The notes under the pieces were generated by a model, which saw nothing but the letters and a program-made list of their open reading frames with translations, did no database searches and was not told where the DNA came from. A DNA stretch of 64,000 nt. Origin: Brienomyrus brachyistius. Taxonomy: Eukaryota > Chordata > Actinopteri > Osteoglossiformes > Mormyridae. Of this stretch, positions 9,950 to 22,777 are shown piece by piece. The stretch is taken from positions 12,648,642 to 12,712,641 of the forward strand of contig NC_064548.1 of NCBI RefSeq assembly GCF_023856365.1, given 5' to 3'. Both the position numbers and the translations under genes were made by a program. Every line of letters begins with the position of its first letter. The stretch's first letter is position 1.

Positions 9950-12900
9950 GTGTGTGCGGGTTTATATATATATGTCCAGGTATGTATGTACATAAATACA
10001 TAATACAGACGGACACACTGTACATCACTGCATATGTGGAATATGCTATATATAGAATTTTTTTAATGTAATTTCTAGACTGTTGATTAAATTAAATTCA
10101 TTTCCAGCATGGACCCTCCCGGTGAGATTTCTCCCTGAGCTCCACAGTTAATGCTCTTCTCTGCACCCATAAAGCAGCCTGTTGTGCTTATTGAAAGCTG
10201 GCAATACGCTGCTTGTGTATTTGATGCTGATTTCACATTTAAATATGAGAAAGAGCTGATAACTTATAATCGGCAGCTTAACATGACCCGTCATTACACG
10301 TAGCTCATTATATTTAGCATTTAGCGCAATTGCTTTGTTAGTGCAGCACCAAATTATATGTGATTGAAACGTACTGTTGTTATGCATGTGTGTATATAAA
10401 GTAGCCTGAATGCCCAATGTTGGCAGAATATCGAGATTGACAATTAGTGTCAGCTGTTGCTATGATTAACCTTTTACCTTTTTAGACTCACACACGTGCG
10501 GAGTAGCATCAACATGATGGTAAAGAATATGTGTTGCAGGCAACGTGCACAGACAGGTGAATGACAGGTACACATTGGCTTTCCAATGTCTTTTCCTGGT
10601 CATGTGACTTGCTGCAGCTGAGAGGCAGCTGAGAGGCAGCCGGAGGTCACTCGCCCCCCCCCCCCCCCCAAACATACGTGAGCGCTTAGACCCAAATATG
10701 CCAGCAACCATCAGGGATGCGTCACTCAGACGAACAAGCTGGACCCCTGAGCCGAGCCGGATGCTCATGAGATTAACATGTGACCGCGAAACCCCAATCG
10801 TGGGGCCGAGGTGACCCCGGGCGTCACACCGGGCAGTGCGGTCGCGGGGATGTCAGAGCAGCACGCCGGTTAAACGCGCGCGGTTCATAATCTGCCATAA
10901 TGATACGGGGGACGACACGGCAGGTCACTGAAACTTTGTTTAAACTTAAGAACCGGGGCTGATGGGAGGGAAAACAGCGGGACTCTGCCAAGATCCCGAT
11001 GACGGCAATTTGCAGAGTGAGTTATTCCTCATAACCTTTATGCTGCTGGCCTCTTCTGCGGGCTTGTGTTCTTAAGCAGGAGAAGGGCCCCATTTCCTGT
11101 CCATTAATATGCATGGGATGGCTAATGAGCCTGAACTGGAGGTAATAAGATTCTGAGGCTGCGGTGGCACCGGCTGCATGGAAGCTCTTTGAATTTCTGC
11201 TGATACATTTTCCCCTATGACTCCAAAGGAGCCGGGGAGCCTTCGAGTCGGCCGCTACCGTTTGGATAACATCAATAACACAAAAAATTTACCTGATATT
11301 TGAATGCTGACAAATTGCATTCAGATCATCATGGCCTCCGTTTCGGGACAAACTTCAAGAAATATTTCAAAGAATATTTTAGGCATGCTCATGGCAGTTG
11401 TTAAGACCTGCAGAGGATGAAAATATGAAACAGTGAGGTTTTCGCATCCTTAGTCATCGCATAGCTGGAAGCTGGGTGCCATTAGTGATCATGTATAACT
11501 TTTTCTTTTTTTTTTCTTGTGACGCAGCTCGTGATCCGAGTTTTCCCACAGGCCAGGGAATGAAAAACTGCAAACAGAGTTAGCGATTAGCAGAGTGATT
11601 AGCACTTTCTTTGCGTGGCATCTAGGCCCCCGCTTTTGATTTAAGGCGACGGCCTCTGTGTCTGGAAGAAAGTGTGACTGACAGCGTCCACCGAGTCCCG
11701 TCCCCCCCCCCCCCCCCCCGCCTACAAAAGCGGCCTTTTTCCTCGCGGCAGAAGTGGAGCGGCTCCAGAGGTCCAGCTCCGGGGGCCTGTCACTTCTCCG
11801 GAAGGATCTAAACACAGCTATAAATATAAGCAAGTGTAACATCTCCTTGAGGGAAGCAGCCATGATTATGCGGAGAAAGCGCTCTTCTCCGTGTCAGCAC
11901 TTTCCCGCGTCAGAGTAAGGATTCGGCATTAGTGCTGTCTCCCCTTGGTAAATAACATGTCCTCATTCAGTCGGGCTGGCAAGAAGGAGCATGATGCTTC
12001 TCATTTGACTACAATGGGCTATTATTGGCCATCATAGGGATGAAACAGACTCTCTGGAGAGACTGAGAGGCGTCGGGGAGCTGGGAATGCCTGCCGTTTT
12101 TCACGCCGTTTTAGGCTTTGTCACAGCAGGTGTGTAGCTATGTTGCGCTGCGAGCTGCGTTTAACAGACAATAAATTGAGTTTACTATCACCATTACGGC
12201 TGCTGCCCGGTTACGCGTCCGTAACGCCCTAACGACACCCCAAACGCACACTCGGTGTGCATGGTGCAAATGTGACTTCAGGGACCACGCGATTGGCTGT
12301 CCTTTAGGAGCGTTTCGGGTTCTCTGCTTCCTGGAAACGCTTTATAATCGCGGCTCCCTGATCCCACCAGCTAGCCGATGCTGGGTCCGTTTTGTCCTCT
12401 CGCCTCTCTCTTTTTTTGTCCACCACTGGACTCCCCCACCCCCCTCCCCACAACCCACTCCTGTGCGCCCCAGGGCCCCTCGCTGCCTCACCTGTGTGGG
12501 GCCTGCCTGTCAGGCCCTCTCCTGTGGGCGCCTCCGCTGTGATTTCCTCCGGGCCGTCAGGTGGGCTGCTGCTAACTAGCCAAGCCTGAGACAGGGTGAC
12601 CTCAAGCCTCGACATGATGGCTCCGAATCAACAATGTGTTCCTGGGAAGAGCCAGAAGAAAAAGGCCAAACTATAACTCAGCGAGCCAAACCGACATTGC
12701 TGCACTGTATATATTTACTTAATATTGAAATTGTAATTTATATATATTAGAAGGATCGTCAATCTAAACACCATGTTACTTGATTCATTTACCTATATAT
12801 TATTAGTTATCAGTGTTTATTAGCAAGCATTAATTTCGAGTACAAATCTCCAATATTTATTTTTGATTTCCGTTGGGTTTTATTTGCGGCCGGCATATTT

Positions 12901-15900
12901 AACATTCGCTTTGCTGTCGGTGGCAGCCAACCTGCCATGAGTCAGACATGTTCAGCTCCTCGCGTCAAGGTCACGGCCTCTTCAGGTAATGATTTTTCTG
13001 TAGACCGCTGACCTTCAGTGATTACAAGCTGCTCCGATTGTCATTAAACCAATCATCTCGCGATATTACCAGTCTAAGAGCAAACGTTGGTTGTTTCTGT
13101 GCCCGGAGACTGTGACGTGTATCTCCTGGAAGGCGTGTTTCCTCAGATCAGTGTGATCTGTATGGGCTCCACTTAATTCAGAGACGCATCACAATCAGGC
13201 TTATTAACGATAAACTGCTACACCCTGTACTGTGGCATTTTTCCATGCAAATAACTGGGCGCCGTTACACAGCAACTTAAAGCATGGGTCAGGTACGATT
13301 AGCCCTATGATACAATAACATTTCTAACAGTCTGAGGTAATAATTATATGCACTGTATGTCGTAATGTGGTTTAAATGAATAAACAGCCCCGATGGTGAC
13401 GGTCACAGTCCAGTGTCAGCTGTCGCCCTCGCCCCCCCCAACTCCTCTCTCCTTTTTTCATAGGTCAGTGTCAGCTGTTTCTCCATACATGTAAATGAGG
13501 GAAATAATCAGCGTTTATTATCATCGACAATTGAATAAAAAAAAAAAATGAAATCGCAGACATGACAGTCTCTCGCTGTCTTTTGGGTACCCCCCTGTTC
13601 AAAATGTTTCAAAGTCGCCCCCCCCCCCCGGCAATTCCCGCGGGCTTCCCCCCCATCATATCTGAAATGCACTTACAGCAGTGGCTGTCTTCTGCTTGAG
13701 AGAGACTTCCTTTGCCTTTTGCTTTCATCAGAGCCTAAGTCTCACAGATGCACCACTTAACAATGCCGTCCTCGGCTCCCATCAGAAGGATGGAGTGGGG
13801 AGGGGGGCGGGGGTAGGTTGCAGAGCTGCGCCCTCCAGAAAGAAAAGGGGGGGGGGGCAGGTCCCCAGCGATAGGCGAAAGCTTAACATCGATGCCAGCC
13901 TCCATCTGTCACGATAGCCCATCTCCGAAACCTTCAATCTGTCAAAAGCTCGCTGTCTAGCCGAGGGCTCTGGGAGATTCCGCGTGCTAAACAGATCTGA
14001 CAACGGCATTATCACTGCGAGGAGCCCAGCGAAACGGCATCAACGTGTTAATTGTGGCCGGATATGTAAACTGTCACTTCTCATCTCATTTAACACTGGC
14101 GCTGCCTGGATTTCGGCACCTCGTTTTCCACACTTTACAAACATATGGGAGTGTTTAGGCACGTGGCGAGCTCCTCCTGGCTTTTCCTGCCGGACGAGGC
14201 CCACCGTACAGCTAGCTCCCAGTCAGGGCCCCTGCTTCCATCTTCCAGAGAGCTTAACACCCTGCAACGCACCATCCCAAACACACACACACACACACGT
14301 GTGCGCACGAAGATAGCGTTCCGTGCGTAGTGAGTCGCTAAGGTGCCACAGATGTGCTCCCGGACAAATCGTCTGTCACAGCGAGGAGCAGCCCTGCAAG
14401 CAACAGCTAGTCACATTTGCTGGGGATTCTTTCTTTGTCTTTTCTCCTTATTTAATTGAACGATTCCCTGGGTCTCCTTCTTCCACAGCTGCAATAGAAA
14501 GTAAACTGGGTGAGAAAATGATCGATCGGAGCATTAACTAGAACGATTTTTTTTGAATAATTATGTCAGTAATCATCGGTTCCCAAAAAGACATTCATTA
14601 ATATTAGTTAATAATAAGGCAGAGTATTCAGTGCAAGCCACTCTAGTTGGTCACTCTGGTTCATGAACCAACAAATAATAATATATTATTAAAAGCTACT
14701 ATAAAAGCCATCACAGAGTGACCGACAGCCAGACAGATAGTATATTTATCCCAAACAAAATTGCTAATTGAAAAAGAATTAATCTGTGTATATTTCTCTG
14801 CCTGCTATACTGTCATAACTTCAGTTCACTTCCTGATATTTAATAGTCGCTTAATTTCTAACTTTTTGATCACATGTCCTATATTACTGAAGGTTTGCAT
14901 GATTAGTATTACTATCAGTACCCAGATTACTCTCTGCATGGAGAAGGGCAGTGTATGAAGCTGTCCTCTTTTAATTACCCGGACATGATTACATCATCAA
15001 TCACACAGTCCCTCTGACACACCTCCCCAGTCCAGGGCGTTTTCACTGCGTTCCGTCGGGTCTCGGCCTCCGCTCGCCACGGCGGGATTTATGAGGCACC
15101 GCGGCTCCCGTCACTGACCCGGAGCCGCATACTCCCTCGCTCTCCTCCACAAACCTCGGGTGGGGGCGTTGCCCCCACGATATCTTAGGTAGGCTCAGCC
15201 GTCGTGCCGTCGGACAGTAGCGACGCCTGCGGAAGCGCAGAAGGCAGCAGGGAGCTGCATAGGTGTGACGGGCAGCTTATTTACAGGGGGTCATTATTCG
15301 CATGCATTCCAAGCCCACGCTCTTATAGCGGAGACGAGCCGACACTCCACATGGCTGCTTTGAGGCACTGACATGGCACGGTGTCAGATGCAGGCTTGAC
15401 TCTGTCTTGGAAAATCTGCAGATTAATGAAAAGATATAACAGGCTTTCATACCTCCCATTCCCCTGAAAAATATGCTATAAAAGGCAGTGTACCTAAATT
15501 TCAGTAAACCATACATGAATGCTGAAAACGATTTATTTAAAAAAAAGTGAAAAATTAGTCCATCTAAGTGTCATTTTCTGTCTTATTATTTAGCATTTGT
15601 TTGGAATTGGAAACGCCAAAACGATTTAATCGACTGCTGTCCTGGCAACGCGTGACGATTACCTGTCGCCAGTGGCGATCATGGAACATTAAAGACCTCC
15701 CAGTAATGTAAATGGGGACGAGGTCTCGCTGAGGTTCCCATCAATTAGGGCAAAGAGGAGCTCTTTGAGTGGCACTGTTTAATTATTCAGGGTGCGGTGA
15801 AGCTGTCAGGGTCCTGATGTAGCCAGGTGAGCTGGCGCCGGTCGACGCGTCCCCCTGCCCCAGAGACGTCCATCAAGGCCACGGCTGATGGCGGCACCCA

Positions 15901-17569
15901 GGACCGCTCTTTAAACCATTATCCCCCTGATTCGCTGCCGTCTCCACTCCACCGGCCACTAGAAAGACCATTAATCTCCACACCTCCGCGCTGACGGATA
16001 GGCGATCCGTCCAGACCGACCGGGGTCCCGCTCGCCACGCCGTGGCGGTGGCGAGGAGCAGAGCACGGCAGTGGCAGGCAGAGAGGGGAGCACGCCGCGG
16101 ATCTGGCGGTAATTAAGGGCAGGGTGACTCTGGAACAGGCATGGGGCAAGACGTGGCAAATGACTGCATTCCCGGCAAGGAACGGCGTTCCCGCCCGGCT
16201 GTGCAGTACTCTGGGGATCTCATCATCCTCCCTAACAGTCAGAATGGGATTTTGTACCCTCCGTTCCCCCACTTTCCTCTCCTTTTTTCCCGGCTGCTCT
16301 CCTGTCTGCGTTCTCTTGCTCTCTCCCTCCATTCTGTGACTTGCTGACTCTCTCTCTCTCTCTCTCTCTCTCAGATATTTTTCTGTCTACTGAAGCATTT
16401 GCCTAAAAGAAGGCAGATGTCGTGTGAGGAGAACGGTGCGCGACTCACCTCAAATCCGAACTGTTGTGGTTTATCATGAAACCGCCCAGGCGATGGAGCA
16501 GCTACCCGAAACCACCCTGAAATCAATGAAATAAAATAAACAGAAAGCACATTACAGTATGCGATATATATTTATAAACACACATGCATACATTTTATAT
16601 ACACACATAACTTAAATTACATAGCATTTACGTTATAGTTTTCAGTTGATTCCTGTATTGCATTATAAGTGTAATTCCTTCTACTTTTTTAAAAACATGC
16701 TATAATACCCCTGCTCAGAGTATTCCTCAAGTATGCTATTTTTGACTTTAAATAGTATGGAGAAAATGTATTAATATAAATTTAGCATATTTGCTATTTA
16801 TGGAGGGATGGACAAACATTTGTACATCGGTTTTATATAAGTGTATTACAAAAATACCAAATATACAAAATTAGAGGGTCGATGATAGAGAAATGAAAAT
16901 ATATGCGGAATTCATCTGCTGAAAACGACATCAATCAGGTTCCTCAGAGGTCTGCAGCTCTAAAAGTCCAGCATGGTGTGTAGGAAAGTGGACGATGTCT
17001 TCTTCCTCTTTTGTCTGAGCACCAAGGTCTCATCCTGGAAAGCCCGTCTCAGAGAGCACAAAGATATCCCTCACCGACACGACTGTGCAGACGGAGAGAT
17101 GGAGGGAGGGACACTGCTGTGGTTTAAAAGCACCCAAAGCATCCTGGGTAATTAGCCATTACAGCGCTGTCACCGAAGGGCCTGCAGTCAATACAGACAT
17201 AATTTGGGCCAATGGTGAATGACAGTGTGTCCTGGCTTTGGGGATGATCAAGGACAGATCCAGGTGTAGCAGGCATCTGTCAGGCCCATGAATCACTGCT
17301 GCGGCCGGTGCTGTCGGGTGACTGGAGCAGGGAGAGGCGCGGGAGAAGCGTGCGCAAGCGAACAAATAAACATGTAGCTCACTCTCCAGCGCACGCTGGG
17401 AAATGGCCATTAAAGGGCCCGTTTGGGCTGGGGAGGCCTGATACCTTCTGTGGGGAATGACTGACAGCGAGAAGAAGGGAGGGGTGTAAATGTGGCCTGA
17501 GCTGCTGTGCAGCAATGCTTATAGCAATCCGAAGGCTAGAGTACTCATTTTATGTATTTTCAATTTGAG
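9606..17569. other. Gene-free desert, segment 2
   Basis: No splice-supported gene is seen in about 8 kb. Short open frames are uncharacterised and lack recognisable domains. Stretches that look like conserved noncoding DNA, judged only by AT-rich homeodomain-word density, include about 10080-10440, 11090-11480, 12690-13100, 13140-13560 and 14540-14990. Microsatellites are (TG/CA)n with (TA)n at 9903-9975, (CA)n at 14279-14299 and (CT)n at 16348-16372. C homopolymers occur near 10656, 11700 and 13618. Confidence 0.5.
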
Positions 17570-18140
17570 ATTAACAACAGAATAACAATAGAGTACAGTG
17601 TAAGAACAGAGTAACAATAGTGTGACGAGAGTAACAGTAGCATGACAGTGTAGCATAAAAATAGAGTAACAATAGCATAACAATGGAGTATAGCATATCA
17701 ATAGCGTAAAAATACAGCATGACGATAGAGTAACAGCGTGACAATAAAGTACATCATAACAATAGAGTAACAATAGCATAACAATAGAGCATAGCCTAAC
17801 AATAGCTCAATAATAGAGTATAGTGTGATGATAGAGTAACAATAGCCTTATAATAGTGTGGCATAATGATAGAGTAACACTAGCATGATAAAAGAGTATA
17901 GCATAACCATAGAGTAACAATAATATGACAATAGAGCATAGCATAACAATAGAATAACAATGGCATGACAACAGAGTATAGTGAAATAACAGAGTAACAT
18001 TAGAATGATAGAGTAATGGGGTACAGGTTCATTTTATTGTGATTCTTGACATGTTGACACCTGTATAGTGTAACAATAGAATAGAGTGTAACTATAGCAT
18101 AATAGAATATAGTATAACATCAGAGTAACAATAGTATATC
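17570..18140. repeat. Degenerate AT-rich minisatellite (ATAACAATAGAGTA-type)
   Basis: Variants of AGAGTAACAATAG and CATAACAATAGAGTATAG repeat throughout in irregular order. The region is simple in composition and has no long coding frame. Divergence between copies suggests an old array. A unique interruption lies near 18015-18060. Confidence 0.8.
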
Positions 18141-21100
18141 AACTATTACAAGTGGTCCTTGATGCTTTGATGTCTGATCTGTGATGATGTCTTGAGGATG
18201 ACGACGAGCACAGGCTCAAACCCAGACCCATATGGACACGTGAACACCTGTCTGCCTCCACTTCTCCAGCCGGTCCTCACCAGCCATGCGCCGGACATCT
18301 GTGAGAGCTCGTCTCTGGGGGCCGGCCGCCTCGCACCACCTCCATTCACCGAGACGTCACATTTTGCCTCGCGGGCAAACGAAAGCGTCCACTCCTTCAG
18401 AAGGCTAGGAAGCCCGAGGAAGTAAACAAGCAGAATAAAAACATTTCCCAGCTGCTGAGCCTTAAATGCCAGACAGAATCATGTTCCCTAAATATGAAGT
18501 CATGGAAAACTCACAAAAGCATTCACTTCTATACAATACAAATGGCTACAATTTGTTTGAGGGACAAAATGCTGTGTATACCACCTCAAAACATATCTAC
18601 CGTTTTGCGAGGTGTTATTGGATTTGATCTTTCAGTCTTTCACAGGTTGTGACATGTTTGTGTCCTGGTAGAATTAACATGCTAACGGTGCTGAAGCTCA
18701 CTAAAGCCGCACTGTAGAATACCAGCCCAAACCAAAGCAGGCTAGCTGGATGCCGTTTTTATTAGACTTCATTCTGCAGTTTTGTCATTAGTAGGTCCAG
18801 AGACACCGGTTGGCTGGCGCTGGGCTTTGTTTTGTGTTCTGTAGCGGGCTTGAGAATCATTATGCACTACAGCCTTAGTCTGTGTCGTTCTGCTAGAGTG
18901 AGTTTTTATTGCTCATGGTAATGCGAGACCTACAGTGCGGTGTGTTTAATCATGTCCATGGTACATTCTCAGCTCTGGGGACTCCGACAGTATGGCCTCT
19001 TATCATGTTTTAATCAATACCTCTCTCAAAATGTTAACACAAAACTGCAACCACTCGCAAAAAGAATTATAGTCCCGGCTCACTGAATTTTGTAAGGCAA
19101 TAACCAGATGCACAACAAAACAGAGTGAAAGTGATTTCTAATAGAAGAGTAAATTATATTTGAAAGTCTTGTGAATTTTTGACATTTGTGACCTTTGTCT
19201 CTGTTTTAATAAATGAATACTCATCCCTAAGGTCAGTAAACATTGTATTTTTTCTGCTGTCCTAAGCTGTACAGGATTGACTTACTTATAATTGACTTAC
19301 TTATAATTATTGTAATGGCAGTAATTTTTTCGCATGTCTGGGTAAACAGCGTTATAGGGCCGGGGGTAATACAGTCCCCCTAATAGACCCCCCCCTCCAA
19401 TTGCGACTGACTGCTGCTCTGCGCGCGTCTTATTCAATCATATTATATGGCGGTGACCCGGCGCGACGCGCTGTACGGGAAACAGCGTGTTAGCATAAGT
19501 CACCTTCCCACCGTATAATTACGGCCATTCATCTGATAAAGACGCGGGAGCTGCCGATCCGTCTTCCGCGCAACTGCGATGTAGATGCGCGGCACTGACA
19601 GTCAATTAAAAATGAAAGATAACGCAATACTCTTTACTTTTAATGGAGTGTTTATATGGTACTTTAAATATGTAAATTCCTGGCACCGGCCCAGGGCCTT
19701 TTTCGGCCCCTCATTTTACGATACAATAATAGCGCTTTTTAAAACTCTAAATATTTACCTGGAGTTTAGTGGCGCTGGAGCCTCGGTGCTGCCGTCCAAA
19801 TGTAGTGGCCCCTGGGGATCAATTCTCACATATGGACGTGTAAAATGGGAAAGGGCAGAGGAGAGAGTCAGAGCGTTGGATCAGATGTTCGCCGCGGAAC
19901 AACGTGTCACTCCAAAGCACGATTTAAATTATACCGGGATCGGCATTACTCTGCAGAGATAAACATTTAAATGGCCTTTAATGAGAATGTGCATCCGCCT
20001 CCCGACAACCCTGGCAGTAACGGCTCAAATTAAATGCATCTTAATTCAGCTCGCCTGGGAATTGAAGGAAAACATTATATAGGAATATAAAAAACGGATT
20101 TTGATGGAGCAGTTTTGTAAGTCACGCAAGTACACAAAGCCGTATTATATTTAGAAGTTACAGATTTTCCTTTTCAAGCGACTCGTGATAATGAAACGAG
20201 GTAACCCCGGTGATATAAGTATTGATCTCCAATTACACATATATAATTTTTATACTTTTTGTGAAAACCTTCTTGTCAATGAAAGATGAGGCAATTGATT
20301 TTAAGAGGCCTGTTTACACAGTGTAGTACCTTCTGAAGTATGATACGCTATTTATGACGATTCATATTCCACCCTTTTAATTTCATTCATTTTAAAACCT
20401 TAATTAATATTACTGTAAACACATTCCTGATGCTTGCATAAAACATGCTCTTGCTGATCTGTTCAGATATCACTGTACGGTGTTTAAATTAAATGTCACA
20501 TTTAAATGCAGATCAGAGGTTAAATCGCGATTCTAGTGACGACCAGCCATTTGACCACTGGCACATTTCACTCTGACCTCCTATCGTGAAAGAGGGACAC
20601 AATGACACGCGAGTAGGGGGCAAAAAATGAGCAATTTAAAACCCAAATGGAGTTTTGTGTCCCCATTCTCCTGAGCTAGCAGCTGTCTGTGGTACTTTCA
20701 GCCCTAATTATCCATCAGAGTCTGTTTCGTGTCTTGTAAACGCTCTCCTTATCCTCATTTTCAGGCTTCAGAAAGTTGCACCTGTAATATAGGTTACTGC
20801 CTTAACTTGGGGGGGGGGTATTAAACTCATGATCACATGATGCAGAGAGCCGGGATATTTAGACGTAGGGCCACAAAGGGCATTTTTTTCAAAAATTAAT
20901 GAGGAGTGTTTATGTTTATCTTACGGGTCGGTATTAAAAGGTTTTGCGACTGTCGCCATTGTCTCAAAAATTTGTAGTGATTTCAAAAGGGCATCGCTGA
21001 CACATGTCACGATGTCAGTAGTGAGCTACTCGCGAATCCACTCACGTCACCCCAACACAGACTGATAATTCATTTAAGTGCAATACTATTAGGAAAGAGT

Positions 21101-22654
21101 AAAATACGATAGTCCCTGGGTGCAAAATTTTATACTAATGATGCTGACACTGGAGCCATTGCTACGGTTTTGATTCATGAAGGAACACGAAGAAATGAAC
21201 CCTAATAAGGTCTGATTGGGAAATACCTTCACGGTGTCGCGCGATGCCCACGTCTGCATATTAAAGCTGCACAAAGTTGTACCTGCGTAGCCATAATTCA
21301 GCCGCAGAGTGGCAGGAATGAGAGTGTGATCATGTTGGGTCACTGTCCCGGTGAGCGGGCTCTGCCGGCGCCTGCCTTAATTAAAGCACCGGGCCCCTTC
21401 CCAGTTGCCGCGTCCTCCGCAGCTGCGGCATTGATACTCATTATTCCTTAAGTCCAAACACCACCGCTGTGTCAAGAAAGCATCCATCACCACCAAGCCG
21501 CTGATAGTCAGCAGAAAATATTTTCCACCTCGTCAGCAACTTTGCCAATTTGCAATTTTCCGCAGGGGGTCCGACGTGCGTTTATTTATCTTTTATTTTT
21601 TTTTATTGCCGCAGATCACTCTCAAATACCAAGATCATGAGCATGATACCACCTTGTTAACTCCTCTCTCCCAGCCCCGGCGGTAATGACAGTAATTAAC
21701 AGCCCCTCCCCTGTCAGAGGGACGCTTCAGGAGGGGTCTGTATGTTCGTTAGCATCCAGCTAACGTGGGGCGGTGCCACGGAAGGCTGCCCGGCCTATCC
21801 GCCCACCGCCGCGCCCGGGCCTGTCTGTCCCGATTCATTATTGGCCCGGAGCTGGCGGTCTCCTCTCTCTGGCACCGGAATGAATGTTATTAAGGGCCGG
21901 GCTGCTTGACGCGGCGCTGATGAAAAATAGGATATTTCCGAAGGTTCCGTCGCCAGCCGGCTCAGCGATGCCTTGTTTATCTTTCCCTTCCTTGCACGGA
22001 GCGGCGTAATTTAACCACAGTACTATATATTTTCCCTTAAAATCCGGTGGGTCTCTGTGCAGGGGCATAATCATAAATAAGGCTTTATTATATTTAGTTT
22101 CTTTTTCTGTGGTAAAATGTTCAGTAAGAGACCGAGGTGGGAGCAAATCTCGATACATATTAAGTGCAAAGGAAGACAGAGTTTGGCTCTTCGAATGCAG
22201 GCTTTAAAGTTACGCCTTTGCGGCTGGTGCCATTTGTTTGTAAAATTCCGGTCAATCTGAGAGTCATTACCGAAGAGTCTTTATTTCCTTAAAGCCCGGC
22301 CCCCAGTCTGCAGGAGTGTCCGCGGTGGCCTCTGCACTCATGATGCTGTCTAACTAGAGAGGCTTTGGAATGAGGCTACAGGGCTCCCATGGTCTGTCGA
22401 GTGCTGGGTCAATGCTAGCTGTTTCCCTCCCGAGCCGCCCCCTCGGGCCCATAGGACTGGCCTCTTCTGCCCCCCCCTGTCCCGGAGCTGCCCAGCGGAG
22501 TGCTGTCACAGAGACAGGGTCGGCTGGGGATGGGGCTGCTCTGTGCCGCTAGTGCTGCCCGCTCTTCTTAAAGTGCCGTCCCTGACAGCTTCAAAGAATT
22601 TTGAGCTCAAGAAGAAATGTAAGAATTAAGCCAATCAGCTCTCAGCACCATGAT
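18141..22654. other. Gene-free desert, segment 3; enhancer-like block about 19430-20130
   Basis: No supportable gene. A 125-codon open frame at 19585-19962 has no recognisable domain, and its sequence looks like AT-rich noncoding DNA. It contains TTTTACGA at 19714-19721 followed by CAATAA, words resembling HOX13/CDX sites. Other motif-rich stretches lie at about 20040-20530 and 21360-22330. Conservation was not tested. Confidence 0.45.
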
Positions 22655-22777
22655 CAGGGCTGGACTGGGATTAAAAAAAATCGACCTTGGACTTTAGGGA
22701 CAAATCCTGCCGAGCGATAAATTTTGCAGGGGTGTCCTCCGCAATAAATTTTACCAACCTAACCTAGTCCAGCCCAG
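22655..22777. mobile_element. Short hAT-like MITE with 8-bp target duplication
   Basis: The element starts CAGGGCTGGACTGGG and ends CCTAGTCCAGCCCAG, imperfect inverted ends matching at 13 of 15 positions. It is flanked by ACCATGAT (22647-22654) and GCCATGAT (22778-22785), an 8-bp target duplication with one mismatch, the size made by hAT transposases. At 123 bp it has no coding capacity, so it would be non-autonomous. Confidence 0.75.

Noticed and set aside
16340..16390. (CT)n followed by CAG as a splice acceptor
   Set aside because: A microsatellite can mimic a polypyrimidine tract. No coding frame or donor downstream supports an exon.
19585..19962. 125-codon frame as a possible gene
   Set aside because: No recognisable domain and no splice context, and the base composition matches motif-rich noncoding DNA.
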